From positions 744,001 through 808,000 of the forward strand of contig CAXXKO010000001.1 in the NCBI GenBank assembly GCA_963666705.2: a stretch of 64,000 bases of DNA, read 5' to 3'. Positions 11,692-22,457 of this stretch are shown in pieces. The stretch's first letter is position 1; each line of letters starts with the position of its first letter. The notes under the pieces were generated by a model that saw nothing but the letters and a program-made list of their open reading frames with translations, searched no databases and was not told the origin of the DNA. The translations under genes were made by a program, and so were the position numbers. The stretch is from G963666705 sp963666705. GTDB taxonomy: Bacteria; Pseudomonadota; Alphaproteobacteria; CADEGL01.

Positions 11692-12736
11692 CGATCAGGT
11701 CGAGCTGGCGCGGCGCCGCGTCCGGCGCCGGCAGGCCGAGATAGCGGTAGCCCTCATGGGCCAGCATGCGCCCGCGCGAAGTGCGCTGTACCAGGCCCTG
11801 CTGGATGAGATAGGGCTCGATGACCTCCTCGAGCACGTCGCGCTGCTCGGAGAGGGCGGCGGCCAGGGTCTCGACGCCGACCGGCCCGCCGCCGTAGCTC
11901 TCGACGATGATGGTGAGGTAGCGCCGGTCCATGGCGTCGAGCCCGCGCTCGTCCACCGCCATGCGATGGAGTGCTGCATCGGCCACCGCGCGGTCGATGC
12001 GAGAATCGCCCGCCACGGCGGCGAAATCCCGCACCCGGCGCAGGAGCCGCCCGGCCACGCGTGGCGTGCCGCGGGCGCGGCGTGCGATCTCGCTGGCGCC
12101 GTCGTCGGTGATGTCCGTATCGAGCACACCGGCGCCGCGCAGGACGATGCGCTCGAGCTCCTCGTCCGTATAGAAGTCGAGCCGGATCGGGATGCCGAAC
12201 CGCTCCCGCAAGGGCGTCGTGATCAGGCCCGAGCGCGTCGTCGCGCCGACGAGGGTGAAGGGCGGCAGGTCGATTCGGATCGAGCGCGCCGCCGGCCCCT
12301 CGCCGATGATGAGGTCGAGCTGGAAGTCCTCCATGGCGGGATAGAGGATTTCCTCGACCGCCGGGTTCAGGCGGTGGATCTCGTCGATGAACAGCACGTC
12401 GTGGGGCTGGAGGTTGGTGAGGAGGGCGGCGAGGTCGCCGGCGCGCGCGATCACGGGGCCCGAGGTGGCGCGGAAGCTCACGCCGAGCTCGCGCGAGACG
12501 ATCTGCGCCAGGGTCGTCTTGCCCAAGCCTGGTGGGCCGGAAAGGAGGACATGGTCGAGCGCCTCGCGCCGCGCCCGCGCCGCCTCGATATAGACGCGCA
12601 GGTTGGCGCGCACCTGGGCCTGGCCGACGAACTCCTCGAGCGTGAGGGGGCGCAGCGAAGCCTCGGGCGCGTCGCCCGGCGCCGGGCCCTCCGGGCTGGC
12701 CTGGTAGCCGGGATCGACGACCCTTTCCTCCGTCAT
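11660..12736 (-). CDS. ruvB: Holliday junction branch-migration helicase RuvB
   Basis: 358 aa. AAA+ motor with Walker [10 protein letters not shown], Walker [11 protein letters not shown], sensor [19 protein letters not shown] and a C-terminal winged helix ending with [19 protein letters not shown]. It drives branch migration with RuvA. The ATG overlaps the ruvA stop (ATGA, 12733-12736). Alphaproteobacterial order ruvC-ruvA-ruvB-ybgC-tol is intact. Confidence 0.98.
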   Translation of the reverse strand: MTEERVVDPGYQASPEGPAPGDAPEASLRPLTLEEFVGQAQVRANLRVYIEAARARREALDHVLLSGPPGLGKTTLAQIVSRELGVSFRATSGPVIARAGDLAALLTNLQPHDVLFIDEIHRLNPAVEEILYPAMEDFQLDLIIGEGPAARSIRIDLPPFTLVGATTRSGLITTPLRERFGIPIRLDFYTDEELERIVLRGAGVLDTDITDDGASEIARRARGTPRVAGRLLRRVRDFAAVAGDSRIDRAVADAALHRMAVDERGLDAMDRRYLTIIVESYGGGPVGVETLAAALSEQRDVLEEVIEPYLIQQGLVQRTSRGRMLAHEGYRYLGLPAPDAAPRQLDLIGDGDMEATGG

Positions 12737-13344
12737 CGGCCGAGCCCCGTGAGGCCTTCGCGGATCAGCGCCTCTGTGCTGGCCTCGGCACCCAGCCTGC
12801 GGACGGCCTGCGACACGGCGCCATAGGCCTCGCTGCGGCCATAGCCGAGATTGGTGAGCGCCGAGATGGCGTCATGGGGCGGGCCGTCCGCGGCCCCGCC
12901 CGTCACCGCCCCGCCGACCGCGGCGGCGGGGCCGAGAGCAAGGCCGCCGGCCTTGTCCTTGAGCTCGCCCAGAATGCGCGTCGCCACCTTTGGCCCCACG
13001 CCTTCCGCCCGGGTCAGGGCGGCGCGGTCCTGGGCGGCGATGGCCTGCACCAGATCGCCGGGCCCGAGCACGGTGAGGATCGCGAGGGCCACCCGGGCGC
13101 CGACGCCCTGGACGGTGGTCAGGAGGCGGAACCAATCCCTCTCCTGCTCCTCGGCAAAGCCGTAGAGATGGATGTGGTCCTCGCGCACGTGGGTGATGAC
13201 GTGGAAGCTCGCCGCATCGCCGAGGCCGGGCAGGCGCGCGAGCGTGCGCCCGGGGCAATATAAGAGATAGCCGACACCACCCACATCGACGACGGCGTGG
13301 TCCTCGCCGACCGAATCGAGAAGGCCGGTGAGCTTGGCGATCAC
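12733..13344 (-). CDS. ruvA: Holliday junction DNA-binding protein RuvA
   Basis: 203 aa from a GTG start at 13344 ([20 protein letters not shown]), which overlaps the ruvC stop as GTGA. The OB-fold N-terminus is followed by helix-hairpin-helix motifs ([16 protein letters not shown] and [20 protein letters not shown]) and the C-terminal RuvB-contact domain ([18 protein letters not shown]). It binds four-way junctions as a tetramer. Confidence 0.97.
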   Translation of the reverse strand: MIAKLTGLLDSVGEDHAVVDVGGVGYLLYCPGRTLARLPGLGDAASFHVITHVREDHIHLYGFAEEQERDWFRLLTTVQGVGARVALAILTVLGPGDLVQAIAAQDRAALTRAEGVGPKVATRILGELKDKAGGLALGPAAAVGGAVTGGAADGPPHDAISALTNLGYGRSEAYGAVSQAVRRLGAEASTEALIREGLTGLGR

Positions 13345-13865
13345 GGCCCGCCGCTCCCGAGCGCCATTTTGGCCTCCGCGGCGCGCCAGCGGCGCTGGCT
13401 GGCAACGTGGTGGGCGTGGCAGATGGCCACGGCGAGCGCATCGGCCGCGTCCGCGCCGGCGATATCGCAGCCCGGCAAGAGGACGCGCACCATCACCTGG
13501 ACCTGCTTCTTGTCGGCGTGGCCGGCGCCGACCACGGACTTCTTGACGAGGTTGGGCGGGTACTCGCTGACCGGAAGCCCGGCCCGGGCCGGGGCCAGAA
13601 GCGCGATGCCGCGGGCCAAGCCGAGCTTCAGGGTCGAGGATGGGTTCTTGTTGACGAAAGTCTCCTCGACGCAGGCCTCGCTCGGCGCATGAAGCTCGAT
13701 CAGCGCCATGAGGCCGTCATAGAGCTGCACCAGCCGCGCCGCCGTCTCCATGCGCGCGTCCGTTCCGACCGTGCCGTTGGCAACGTGAGTCAGGCGATTG
13801 CCGTCCACATCGATAATGCCCCAACCCGTGCGTTGCAGGCCGGGGTCGATCCCGAGCAACTTCAT
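13341..13865 (-). CDS. ruvC: Holliday junction resolvase RuvC
   Basis: 174 aa. RNase-H-like endonuclease: [17 protein letters not shown] carries the first catalytic Asp (residue 7), then [20 protein letters not shown] with the catalytic Glu, then the [13 protein letters not shown] segment with late acidic residues. It is the first gene of the ruvCAB unit, 11 nt after yebC, which fits one yebC-ruvC-ruvA-ruvB transcript. Confidence 0.98.
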   Translation of the reverse strand: MKLLGIDPGLQRTGWGIIDVDGNRLTHVANGTVGTDARMETAARLVQLYDGLMALIELHAPSEACVEETFVNKNPSSTLKLGLARGIALLAPARAGLPVSEYPPNLVKKSVVGAGHADKKQVQVMVRVLLPGCDIAGADAADALAVAICHAHHVASQRRWRAAEAKMALGSGGP

Positions 13866-13876
13866 CTCAGCGCACC

Positions 13877-14626
13877 TCAGGCACTCAGCCGCTCCAGCAG
13901 CTGGTCAGGAACTTCGTAGTTCGCCGAGACCTGCTGGACGTCGTCGCTCTCCTCGAGCGCTTCGAGCAGCTTCATGAGCGTCGGTACCGATCCCTCCTCG
14001 ACCGCCACCGTGGTCTGCGGGCGCCAAGCGAGCTGAGCGTTCGCGGGCGGGCCGAAGCGGCCCTCGAGCGCGTCGCGCACGTCGCTCAGGTCCGCCGGGT
14101 CGCAGACGATCACATGGCCGGCGTCGGATGATTCCACGTCCTGGGCTCCCGCCTCGATGGCGCCCTCGAGCATCTCGTCGGCCGTCCCCGTCTCCGGCAC
14201 GAAGAGGATCTCGCCCATGCGGTCGAAAAGGAAGGCCACACTCCCCGTCTCTCCCAGGCTGCCGGCGTGCTTGCTGAACGCGGAGCGCACCTCGGCGGCC
14301 GTGCGGTTGCGGTTGTCGGTGAGCGTCTCGACGATCATGGCCACCCCGCCGGGGCCATAGCCCTCGTAGCGGATCTCCTCGTACTGCACGCCGTCGCCAT
14401 CCCCCGTGGCGCGGCTGATGGCCCGCTGGATTTTGTCCTTGGGCATATTCTCGGCCCGGGCGTTGGCGATCGCCGTGCGCAGGCGCGGGTTCTTGTCGGC
14501 GTCGGGGAGGCCCTCGCGGGCCGCAACCGTGACCTCCCGCGCGAGGCGCGAGAACAGCTTCGACCGCTTGGCGTCCTGCGCGCCCTTGCGGTACATGATG
14601 TTCTTGAATTGTGAGTGTCCGGCCAT
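13877..14626 (-). CDS. yebC: YebC/PmpR-family protein
   Basis: 249 aa, full length. It starts [20 protein letters not shown] and contains the conserved [20 protein letters not shown] segment. YebC-family proteins have been described both as DNA-binding regulators and, more recently, as ribosome-associated factors helping translation of difficult motifs. Position directly upstream of ruvC is conserved. The 146-bp gap upstream to ymdB probably carries the promoter. Confidence 0.97.
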   Translation of the reverse strand: MAGHSQFKNIMYRKGAQDAKRSKLFSRLAREVTVAAREGLPDADKNPRLRTAIANARAENMPKDKIQRAISRATGDGDGVQYEEIRYEGYGPGGVAMIVETLTDNRNRTAAEVRSAFSKHAGSLGETGSVAFLFDRMGEILFVPETGTADEMLEGAIEAGAQDVESSDAGHVIVCDPADLSDVRDALEGRFGPPANAQLAWRPQTTVAVEEGSVPTLMKLLEALEESDDVQQVSANYEVPDQLLERLSA

Positions 14627-14772
14627 GGCGACCTTGCGCTCAAGTCCCTGTTATTGTTCCCGCCCTCTATACCATATGTAGTAGAAGAGAGCATAGGGCC
14701 GCTCACGGCCTACTGAACCAGCCAATGATGGCGATATTGGGGCGGCCGCACCCACTATTTCGCGCGCGAAAT

Positions 14773-15585
14773 TCACACCGGCCAGCACGGCTCCAGATGC
14801 CCGCCCAGGCGCAGGGGCGCCAAGCGCGTGGCGAGCCCGGTCTCGTCGCTGGTCTCCACATAGACGGCGCACAGGGTGGCCTCGCCCTCGGCCGGCCGCA
14901 GGCGCTCGCCCGGCAGCTTCCGAATGAAACGCTGGATCGAGATCTCCTTGTCCATGCCGATCACCGAATCGTAGTCGCCGCACATGCCGATATCGGTGAT
15001 ATAGCCGGTGCCGCCCGGCAGGATGCGCCCGTCCGCGGTCGGCACGTGCGTATGGGTGCCGACCGCGAGCGAGACCCGGCCGTCGACGTGATAGCCCAGG
15101 GCCAGCTTCTCGCTCGTCGCTTCGCCATGGATGTCGAGCACGATGGCGTCGGCCGTGCGCCCCAGGGAGTATTTTTCGAGCGCCGCGTCGACGCCGGCGA
15201 AGGGGTCGTCGAGGGGGTTCATGAAGAGACGCAGCATGACGTGGGCCAGCAGGAGCCGCCGGCCGTCGGTGAGCTGGAACAGGGCGGTCCCGCGGCCGGG
15301 CGTGCCCGGCGGGTAGTTGAGGGGGCGCAAGAGCCTGGGGTCGCCGTCGATATACTCGATGATCTCGCGCTGGTCCCAGACGTGGTTGCCGGTGGTGATG
15401 GCATCGACGCCGGCCGCGTAGAACGCCTCGCAGATCTTGGCCGTGATGCCGTAGCCGCCGGCCGCGTTCTCGCCGTTGGCGATGACGAAGTCGAGGTCGA
15501 GCTCGCGGCGTAGCGCGGGCAGACGCGCGCACAGTGCCTCGCGCCCGCTCCGTCCCATCACATCGCCGAAAAAGAGCACCCGCAT
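14773..15585 (-). CDS. YmdB-family metallophosphoesterase (2',3'-cAMP phosphodiesterase-like)
   Basis: 270 aa, TIGR00282 type. Metal-binding motifs in order: FFGDVMGRSGRE, ANGENAAGGYG, TTGNHVWDQRE, LDIHGEATSEKLA and VGTHTHVPTADGRILPGGTG. These match the dinuclear calcineurin-like phosphodiesterase family of B. subtilis YmdB. Only 7 nt separate it from fthC, so the pair is probably co-transcribed downstream of zapA/6S RNA. Confidence 0.94.
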   Translation of the reverse strand: MRVLFFGDVMGRSGREALCARLPALRRELDLDFVIANGENAAGGYGITAKICEAFYAAGVDAITTGNHVWDQREIIEYIDGDPRLLRPLNYPPGTPGRGTALFQLTDGRRLLLAHVMLRLFMNPLDDPFAGVDAALEKYSLGRTADAIVLDIHGEATSEKLALGYHVDGRVSLAVGTHTHVPTADGRILPGGTGYITDIGMCGDYDSVIGMDKEISIQRFIRKLPGERLRPAEGEATLCAVYVETSDETGLATRLAPLRLGGHLEPCWPV

Positions 15586-15592
15586 GCCGCCT

Positions 15593-16168
15593 TCACCCTA
15601 TCCGTATCGCCGTCTCTTCGGTCACCACCCAGTCGAGCCGCTCATCGTGGGGCTCGCGCGGCACGGCGTCTACCGCCTGTGCGGCATAAGCGAGGCCGAC
15701 CGCCAACACCCGCGCTTGCGCGCGCAACCCGGCGATGGTGATGTCGTAGTACCCGGCGCCGTGGCCGAGGCGGTGGCCAGAGGCATCGAAGGCCAGGAGC
15801 GGCACCAGGAGCACCTCGGGCTCACACGTCCCGGCCGCCGCGGGCGGCGTGTCGATGCCCAGCACCCCGGGGATCAATTCGTCGCCGGGCAGCCAGGGCC
15901 GGAAGACGAGCGGCCGCCCCCGCCCCACGACCACCGGCAGGGCGAGCGGATGGCCGCGCCCACGCAGCCAGGTCATGAGGGGGCGCGGGTCGAGCTCTGT
16001 CCGTGCCGGCCAGTAGCCCGAGACGGTGGCGCCCGCCGGCAAGCTCATGGCGGCGGCGAAATTGGCCCGCACGCGCTCCGGCGCGCTCGCGGCCCCGATG
16101 ATGTGAGCCTGGGCCCGGCGCTCGATCGCCTGACCGCGCAGATCGCGCTTTGCCTCGGCGATGCTCAC
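15593..16168 (-). CDS. fthC: 5-formyltetrahydrofolate cyclo-ligase
   Basis: 191 aa from GTG at 16168 (VSIAEAKRDLRGQA). An upstream in-frame GTG at 16222 exists but lies inside the predicted 6S RNA 3' hairpin, so the internal start is preferred. It converts 5-formyl-THF to 5,10-methenyl-THF with ATP. Family motifs: VSGYWPARTELDPRPLM and the C-terminal substrate loop LLVPLLAFDASGHRLGHGAG followed by YYD. Synteny zapA - 6S RNA - this gene is conserved across proteobacteria. Confidence 0.93.
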   Translation of the reverse strand: MSIAEAKRDLRGQAIERRAQAHIIGAASAPERVRANFAAAMSLPAGATVSGYWPARTELDPRPLMTWLRGRGHPLALPVVVGRGRPLVFRPWLPGDELIPGVLGIDTPPAAAGTCEPEVLLVPLLAFDASGHRLGHGAGYYDITIAGLRAQARVLAVGLAYAAQAVDAVPREPHDERLDWVVTEETAIRIG

Positions 16169-16210
16169 GGGCGTGGTCGGAGGTGGGCGTGCCGCGACGG
16201 CCGTCGGCCA

Positions 16211-16352
16211 TTTGCGCTCCACTGGGACCTACCAAGGTAGGTGGGCGCCGCATACCGAAACCACGGCTCCGGCAGAGACAGCTCCCGCTTCGAGAAGCAT
16301 TGGCCCCCGGGACAACGTTGGCCTAACGCACCGCGCAGCACGACCCAAGACG
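16211..16352 (-). ncRNA. ssrS: Probable 6S RNA (SsrS)
   Basis: Placed by synteny between zapA and 5-formyl-THF cyclo-ligase, the classic ssrS location, in a non-coding gap that can form a long imperfect hairpin. Read on the minus strand it contains CTTCTCGAAGCGGGAGCTGTC in the middle (internal-bubble region) and a 3' hairpin CCACCTACCTTGGTAGG resembling the 3' stem of alphaproteobacterial 6S RNAs. 6S RNA mimics an open promoter and binds sigma-70 RNA polymerase. Exact ends are estimates. Confidence 0.65.
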
Positions 16353-16356
16353 GAAT

Positions 16357-16692
16357 CTAGGGATGATCGAGCCGCGCCGCAATGTCTTCTATGCGTGCGG
16401 CCAGAGTCTCCACGTTGTCGGCGAGCGCGTCGGCCAACTCGACCTCCCGTTCCGCCTCTCCCGTTCCCTCCCTGGCCCGGGCCAGCTCGGCATAGGTGTC
16501 GGAGAGCTCGTCCGCGACCAGGAGGCTGGCCATGACCAGCAGGCGGGCATCGCCGATCTGGCCCATGGCGCTCACCAGCTCGGCGATGCGCTTATCCACG
16601 TAATCGGCCAGGCGGACGAGATGATCCTCCTGCCCTTCATCGCATGCGACCTGATAGCTGCGGCCGTTGACGGTGATTGCGACCTGCGCCAA
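16357..16692 (-). CDS. zapA: Cell division protein ZapA
   Basis: 111 aa. The N-terminal ZapA globular domain (MAQVAITVNGRSYQVACDEG, then HLVRLADYVDKRI) is followed by LLVMASLLVADEL and a C-terminal coiled coil (ARAREGTGEAEREVELADAL). It bundles FtsZ filaments at midcell. It sits one base after the small upstream gene at 16694, so the two are translationally coupled. Confidence 0.95.
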   Translation of the reverse strand: MAQVAITVNGRSYQVACDEGQEDHLVRLADYVDKRIAELVSAMGQIGDARLLVMASLLVADELSDTYAELARAREGTGEAEREVELADALADNVETLAARIEDIAARLDHP

Positions 16693-16693
16693 C

Positions 16694-16885
16694 TCATGCC
16701 TCCAGAACGCGCCGCAACCGGTCGATCAGGCGATCGAGCCTGGCATCGACCGCCTCCGCGACCTCGCGCAGGGTCGTGTCGGTGCCGTCCGCCGATCTAT
16801 CGATCCGGGCGCGAGTCTCGACCGCCGATTCGAGGCGCGCAACCGATTGCTGGAGGCGGCGCGCGGCCGCTTCGAGGCGTGTCAT
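16694..16885 (-). CDS. Small coiled-coil protein upstream of zapA (DUF4164-like)
   Basis: 63 aa, almost entirely predicted coiled coil (LEAAARRLQQSVARLESAVE and VAEAVDARLDRLIDRLRRVL), no Cys and no membrane segment. A similar short coiled-coil gene commonly precedes zapA in alphaproteobacteria, suggesting a division-related role; that is inference from context. The ATG is at 16885. The 299 bp up to tkt is a divergent promoter region with no other feature seen. Confidence 0.7.
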   Translation of the reverse strand: MTRLEAAARRLQQSVARLESAVETRARIDRSADGTDTTLREVAEAVDARLDRLIDRLRRVLEA

Positions 16886-17184
16886 GTCAAGGGTGCGGTG
16901 GCTCGTTTTTCCGCGTTACGCGATCGAACCCAAGGATACGCCCCAGCCCCCGGAACCGTCAACCGACGCGCCGCCGCGGGCGCGATAATCAGGTCACCGC
17001 CTCGTCCGACAGAGCCAATCTTCGGGCTCACGGGAGACTCCGGTTGACGGGCGGCGGCGCGGGCGGCATGTTGCGCTTGGTTCTGGCCGCCTCACGCGGG
17101 CGGTCATGAGCCTCGCCTTCGACGTCCCAGGCCCGAGAACCCAGCGCTGTTGAAATTGTCCGCGCGCAAGCTCCCACACCCAGC

Positions 17185-19206
17185 ATGAACGAGAGTGGCC
17201 AGCCCGACGCCGCGGTCGCGCGCCAAGCGCCGGCCGCCGGCTATGGCACGATGGCCAACGCCATCCGCGCCCTTGCCATGGATGCCGTCGAGACAGCGAA
17301 GTCCGGGCATCCCGGCATGCCCATGGGCATGGCCGACGTCGCCACGGTGTTGTTCGCGGAGCACCTCGTGTTCGACCCCGCGGCCCCGCGCTGGCCGGAC
17401 CGGGACAGGTTCGTGCTTTCCGCCGGGCACGGCTCGATGCTGCTCTATGCGCTCATGTACCTGACCGGATACCCGGACCTGACGCTTCAGGACCTGAAGA
17501 ATTTCCGCCAGCTTGGCAGCGGCACCGCGGGCCACCCGGAATACGGCGCCTTTGCCGGCATCGAGACGACGACCGGGCCGCTCGGCCAGGGGCTCGCCAA
17601 TGGTGTCGGCATGGCCTTGGCGGAGCGCATGCGGGCCGCGCGCTTCGGCGCGGGCGTGGTCGATCACCATACCTATGTGATCGCCGGGGACGGCTGCCTC
17701 ATGGAGGGCATCAGCCAGGAGTCGATCTCCCTCGCCGGGCACCTCCGCCTGGCGAAGCTCATCGTCCTCTTCGACGACAACCACATCTCGATCGACGGCC
17801 CCACGGGGCTCTCCACCTCGGACGATCATGGGGCCCGGTTCCGCGCCAGCGGCTGGGACGTGAGCGCCGTCGACGGCCACGACGCGGCCGCGGTCTCCGC
17901 CGCCATCGCCAGCGCGCGGGAGGCCGACCGGCCCTCGCTGATCATGTGCCGCACCACCATCGCCCACGGGGCGCCGACCAAGGCCGGCACCGCCGCCTCC
18001 CACGGCGCGCCGCTCGGCGCGGAGGAGGTGGCGGGCACGCGCGCGGCGCTTGGTTGGACCGCGCCGCCTTTCGAAGTGCCGAGCGACATACTCGATGCTT
18101 GGCGCGCCCTGGGCGCGCGGGGTGCCGCGGCCCATGCCGCTTGGCGCAAGCGTCTCGATGCGTTGCCCGAGCGGGACGCGTTCGAGCGCACCCTCGCCGG
18201 CCGTCCGCCCGAGGCGCTCGACGGCGCCATCGCCGCCTACAAGCAGTCGCTCGCCGCGGAGAAGCCGGCGCGCGCCACGCGCCAATCGTCGGGCGAGGTC
18301 CTGGAGCTGCTGGCTGGAGCGATGCCGGAAATGGTGGGCGGCTCGGCCGATCTCACGGGCTCGAACAACACCAAGGCGAAGGCCCAGGCGGTCGTCGGGC
18401 GCGATGGTTTCGGCGGCGGCTACATCCATTACGGCGTTCGCGAACATGCCATGGGCGCGGTCATGAATGGCCTCGCGCTCCATGGCGGGCTCATCCCCTA
18501 TGGCGGCACCTTCCTGGTCTTCGCCGACTACGCCCGCCCGGCCATCCGGCTCTCGGCCCTCATGGGCCTGCGCGTCGTCTACGTCATGACCCACGACTCC
18601 ATCGGCCTCGGCGAGGACGGGCCGACCCACCAGCCGGTCGAGCATCTGGCGAGCTTGCGGGCCATGCCGGGTCTGCGCGTCTTCCGCCCCGCCGACGCGG
18701 TCGAGACGCTCGAATGCTGGGCGCTCGCAATCGAGGCCGCGGCTGGCCCCTCGGTCATCGCGCTCACGCGTCAGAAGGTGCCCGCCGTGCGCACCGAGCA
18801 CGTGACGGAGAACCTGTGTGCGCGCGGTGCCTACGAGCTCGTGCCGGCGAGCGGTGGCGCCGCCAAGGCGACCCTCTTCGCCACCGGCTCCGAGGTCGAG
18901 CTGGCCCTCGCCGCGCGCGGCATCCTCGAGGCGGACGGCACGCCCACGCGTGTGGTCTCCGTGCCCTGCTGGGAGCTCTTCGTGGACCAGCCCGAGGACT
19001 ACAGGGCCGGAATTCTCGGCGCCTGCACGGTGCGCGTGGCTGTCGAGGCGGCGGTATCCCTGGGCTGGGAACGGTTCGTCGGCGCCGATGGCGGCTTCGT
19101 CGGCATGTCGAGCTTCGGCTCCTCGGCGCCCGCCCCCGCCCTGTTCGAGCATTTTCACATCACGCCCCAAGCCGTGGTCGAGGCGGTACGAGCGCGCCTG
19201 GACTGA
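17185..19206 (+). CDS. tkt: Transketolase
   Basis: 673 aa, full length. ThDP enzyme of the pentose phosphate and Calvin pathways. Signatures: [20 protein letters not shown], the ThDP/Mg motif [20 protein letters not shown]...[17 protein letters not shown]-type segment ([19 protein letters not shown]), and [20 protein letters not shown]. It is transcribed away from zapA and is followed 34 nt later by gap, the common alphaproteobacterial tkt-gap pairing. Confidence 0.98.
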   Translation: MNESGQPDAAVARQAPAAGYGTMANAIRALAMDAVETAKSGHPGMPMGMADVATVLFAEHLVFDPAAPRWPDRDRFVLSAGHGSMLLYALMYLTGYPDLTLQDLKNFRQLGSGTAGHPEYGAFAGIETTTGPLGQGLANGVGMALAERMRAARFGAGVVDHHTYVIAGDGCLMEGISQESISLAGHLRLAKLIVLFDDNHISIDGPTGLSTSDDHGARFRASGWDVSAVDGHDAAAVSAAIASAREADRPSLIMCRTTIAHGAPTKAGTAASHGAPLGAEEVAGTRAALGWTAPPFEVPSDILDAWRALGARGAAAHAAWRKRLDALPERDAFERTLAGRPPEALDGAIAAYKQSLAAEKPARATRQSSGEVLELLAGAMPEMVGGSADLTGSNNTKAKAQAVVGRDGFGGGYIHYGVREHAMGAVMNGLALHGGLIPYGGTFLVFADYARPAIRLSALMGLRVVYVMTHDSIGLGEDGPTHQPVEHLASLRAMPGLRVFRPADAVETLECWALAIEAAAGPSVIALTRQKVPAVRTEHVTENLCARGAYELVPASGGAAKATLFATGSEVELALAARGILEADGTPTRVVSVPCWELFVDQPEDYRAGILGACTVRVAVEAAVSLGWERFVGADGGFVGMSSFGSSAPAPALFEHFHITPQAVVEAVRARLD

Positions 19207-19240
19207 CGACCGCCGGGCGAGCGGCCGAAGGGAGAATTCC

Positions 19241-20248
19241 ATGACCATTCGCATCGCCATCAACGGCTTCGGCCGCATCGGCCGCCTGGTCCTGCGCGCG
19301 GTGCACGAGGCCGGGCGCAAGGACATTCAGGTGGTCGCCGTCAACGACCTGGGCGACGTCGAGACCAACGCCCACCTCTTGCGCTACGACTCCGTGCACG
19401 GCCCCTTTCCCGGCCGCGTGCGCACGACCGGCGGCAGCCTCAACCTCGGCGCGGGCGCCATCAAGGTGCTGGCCGAGCGCGACCCCGCGCGCCTGCCCTG
19501 GGCCAAGCTCGAAGTGGACGTGGCGCTCGAATGCACGGGCTTCTTCGCCAGCCGCGACGCCGCCGCCAAGCACCTCGAGGCGGGCGCCAAGCGCGTCCTG
19601 ATCTCGGCCCCCGCGACGGGCGCCGACCTGACCGTCGTCTACGGCGTCAACCACCAGAAACTACGGAAATCCCACAAGGTGGTCTCCAACGCCTCCTGCA
19701 CCACCAACTGCCTGGCCCCCGTCGCCTCCGTGCTCAACAAGGCGATCGGCATCCGCCAGGGCTACATGACCACCATCCACGCCTATACGGGCGACCAGCG
19801 CATCCTCGATACCCTGCATTCGGACCTGCGCCGCGCCCGCGCCGCCGCCATGTCGGTGATCCCGACCTCGACGGGGGCCGCGCGCGCCGTCGGCCTCGTG
19901 CTGCCGGAGCTCGCGGGTAAGCTCGACGGCACCGCCATAAGGGTGCCGACGGCCAACGTCTCGCTGATCGACTTCACCTTCACGGCGGCGCGCAAGACCT
20001 CGGTCGAGGAGATCAACGCGGCGATTCTCAAGGCGGCCAAGGGCCCGCTCAAGGGCATTCTCACCACCAACGAGGCGCCGCTCGTCTCGACCGACTTCAA
20101 CCACGATCCCGCAAGCTCCATCTTCGACCTGACCCAGACCCAGGTGATCGAGGGCCGCTTCGCCCGCGTCCTTTCCTGGTACGACAACGAGTGGGGCTTC
20201 TCGAACCGCATGCTCGATACCGCGGCGACGCTCGGCGGGCTGGGCTGA
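19241..20248 (+). CDS. gap: Glyceraldehyde-3-phosphate dehydrogenase, type I
   Basis: 335 aa with ATG at 19241 after a purine-rich site (AAGGGAGAA). NAD-binding [14 protein letters not shown], active-site [12 protein letters not shown] with catalytic Cys153, and C-terminal [12 protein letters not shown]. Length is normal. Its TGA stop (20246-20248) is directly followed by the left end of an IS1182-like element. In many alphaproteobacteria pgk follows gap; here it does not. Confidence 0.98.
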   Translation: MTIRIAINGFGRIGRLVLRAVHEAGRKDIQVVAVNDLGDVETNAHLLRYDSVHGPFPGRVRTTGGSLNLGAGAIKVLAERDPARLPWAKLEVDVALECTGFFASRDAAAKHLEAGAKRVLISAPATGADLTVVYGVNHQKLRKSHKVVSNASCTTNCLAPVASVLNKAIGIRQGYMTTIHAYTGDQRILDTLHSDLRRARAAAMSVIPTSTGAARAVGLVLPELAGKLDGTAIRVPTANVSLIDFTFTAARKTSVEEINAAILKAAKGPLKGILTTNEAPLVSTDFNHDPASSIFDLTQTQVIEGRFARVLSWYDNEWGFSNRMLDTAATLGGLG

Positions 20249-21930
20249 GAGCCTGGCAATGAATTGGCTTGCGGCTGACGACGGGGGATGTGGCGGCGCG
20301 GGAAGCGGCTTTGGCTGGTTGGCGGATGATGTCGGCGGGGCTTGGGTTATGAGGGTGCGGCGCGGCGGATTGGTGTTCGGTGGGGGGAACGGGGTTTCGA
20401 TCTCTGGCCGGTGCCGGCCGTGCCGGGGGCTCGGGCGGTGCCGGATCAGGCGGATGCCAGACGCCAAGTGCAGGCCATGTTGTGGGCCAGGGCATGCCAG
20501 GCGGCCACCGCTTCGACCCGGTCGATGCCGCGCACGATGAACTTGGTGAGGCCGCGGTTGCGGGCCTGGGCGTTGACCCATTCCGCCGTCGCCGCTCGCT
20601 CCTTGTAGATGGCCTTGGCCGCCGCGGTCGCCATGCGTCGTCGCCACCCCGCCACTTCCGGCGGGTCGTCCGGGCGGGGCGCGTGGCGGTCGCGGCTTTC
20701 GTCGCGGGGCGCCGGCACCGGCACGTAAGTCACCCCCCCGGCCCGGGTCAGGGCCTCGATGTCCTTCAGCTTGGCGAAGCCGCCGTCGGCCAGATGCTGG
20801 GGCGGCCGCGTGCCATACGCGGTGGCCAGGGCGTCGCTCATCGGCGCCATCTTGCCCATGTCCGAGCCGAGGTTGTCCACCGACAGACCGGCCACCGCCC
20901 CGCTCTTGGTGTCGGCGGCGAACTGGACATTGTAGGCCGGCCGGAAGCCGCCGTCGGCCATCTTCATCACCCGGGCCTCGGCATCGGTGGTCGAAACCCG
21001 CGGCTCTTTCTCCGGCTCGGGCGCCTTGGCGGAGGTCTCGCCGCCGTCCGCCGCGCCCTTCTTGGCGGCGCGCTCGGCCCGCTTGCGTGCCCGTTCCTGT
21101 TGCTCCGCGTGCAATGCTTGGGCGATCGCCAGGGCGTCCGCGACCCGGCGCTCGCGGTCCTCGGCCGCCCGCTTGCGCGCCGCCGCCCGTCGCCGGCCGC
21201 CTGCTCCGGGATCGGCGTCGAGCTCGCGGCGCAGCCGCTCGACATCCGCCTTGGCCCGCCGATGGCACGCCTGCAAGCTTGAGTGTCGGCGGAACGACGC
21301 CGCGCCGGCCGAGGCCCGCACCCGCATGCCGTCCTGGGCCACGCGATCCAGGCTCGCCACCCCGGTCTTCAACAGCGCGGCAAAGCTGTCGACCAGCAGA
21401 CCCTCGAGCACCGGCCCGTGGCCGACGCGGAAATCGGCCAGCGTCTTGTGGTTCATGCCGACCCCGCCGCACAGCCACTGGAAGGCAAGATGCTCCACGC
21501 ACAGACGGGCCAGCGCGCGGGCGCTGCCGATTCCCGCCACCGTCGCGTACAGCCACAGCGCCACCAGAATGCGCGGGTCGGCCGGCGGATGCCCGGGTCG
21601 GCCTTCGACCGCCTTGATGCCCGCGTAGAGCGGCGAAAGGTCCAGCCCCTCCACGAAGCGCCACACCAGACGCACCCGGTGATCGGCCGCAACCAACGCC
21701 TCCAGGCTCACCGCCCGCAACTCGACCTGGCGGCGTTCCGCCGTGCGCAGCCGGGGCAGAGCGCCGCCCAACCGATCGGGCGCAGCCTGATCGGGAAGCT
21801 CCGCGAACAATGCTGGATCCATGGTGCTCACCATATCTGGAGACAAACCGCCATGAAACTACCACATCTCGTCACAACCCGCCGATACTTTCCAACATCG
21901 CAAACAGCGCCGGGAAAGATTCACAGGCTC
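20249..21930. mobile_element. IS1182-like insertion sequence (copy 1)
   Basis: About 1.68 kb bounded by imperfect inverted repeats: left GAGCCTGGCAATGAA, right end reverse complement GAGCCTGTGAATCTT. It contains one minus-strand transposase. The element starts exactly at the gap stop codon. The flanks (CTGA left, TGAG right) share only TGA and show no clean 4-bp duplication, unlike the related copy at 39179-40702. The 302 bp from 21931 to the lipoprotein start are AT-richer and hold no other gene. Confidence 0.82.
20446..21834 (-). CDS. IS1182-family transposase
   Basis: About 462 aa from the ATG at 21834 (a TTG four codons upstream is also open). N-terminal DUF772-type region (DHRVRLVWRFVEGLDLSPLY, HPPADPRILVALWLYATVAG), a highly charged Arg/Ala-rich insert, then the DDE nuclease part (FRPAYNVQFAADTKSGAVAG, LADGGFAKLKDIEALTRAGG). 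The frame is intact, so the element could be active. Confidence 0.88.
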   Translation of the reverse strand: MVSTMDPALFAELPDQAAPDRLGGALPRLRTAERRQVELRAVSLEALVAADHRVRLVWRFVEGLDLSPLYAGIKAVEGRPGHPPADPRILVALWLYATVAGIGSARALARLCVEHLAFQWLCGGVGMNHKTLADFRVGHGPVLEGLLVDSFAALLKTGVASLDRVAQDGMRVRASAGAASFRRHSSLQACHRRAKADVERLRRELDADPGAGGRRRAAARKRAAEDRERRVADALAIAQALHAEQQERARKRAERAAKKGAADGGETSAKAPEPEKEPRVSTTDAEARVMKMADGGFRPAYNVQFAADTKSGAVAGLSVDNLGSDMGKMAPMSDALATAYGTRPPQHLADGGFAKLKDIEALTRAGGVTYVPVPAPRDESRDRHAPRPDDPPEVAGWRRRMATAAAKAIYKERAATAEWVNAQARNRGLTKFIVRGIDRVEAVAAWHALAHNMACTWRLASA

Positions 21931-22232
21931 TGAGGCGACAAATCGCGACAAAGGGCGGGGGTAATTAGCTCCCGCCGCCCAATGAAAGCTTGAATAATCC
22001 AGGCCCTGAGACAGCCCGCCAGAAGACGTGGGCATGCGATAAAAAAATAACTTCTCAATGGTCAAAATTTTTCCCCGCGACCCTTCAGACAATTTCAAAT
22101 AGCTGAAGCATATGCGACGAAATCGGGCACCCTAATTACTCGATATACATGAGCATTCTATATTGTCTTCGATCTTTGATTGGAATATTATTGGGTTAAC
22201 GTTTTAGTCTCACCGTCATATTGGAGGCATCG

Positions 22233-22457
22233 ATGACACGCTTGATGATTCCGATCGCGGCGCTCGTGATTCTCGGCCTGACCGGCTGTTCGAACCTCAA
22301 CGGCACCGAGCAACGGGTGCTGAGTGGTGCCGCGATCGGTGCGGCGACCGGCGCGCTCGGCACGGTGGTCACTGGTGGCTGCGTGGCTTGCGGCGCAGCG
22401 ATCGGTGGCGCGGTGGGGGCCGGCGCGGGCTATCTCCTCGACCAGATCGAAGACTGA
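22233..22457 (+). CDS. Small glycine-zipper lipoprotein
   Basis: 74 aa from the ATG at 22233, preceded by a strong ribosome site (TTGGAGG). Signal and lipobox VILGLTGCSNLNG are followed by a glycine-zipper segment (GAAIGAATGALGTVV, GAAIGGAVGAGAGYLL) like YMGG/osmotically inducible lipoproteins. Probably outer-membrane or periplasmic; function unknown. It sits alone between the IS element and the fba-side genes. Confidence 0.75.
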   Translation: MTRLMIPIAALVILGLTGCSNLNGTEQRVLSGAAIGAATGALGTVVTGGCVACGAAIGGAVGAGAGYLLDQIED

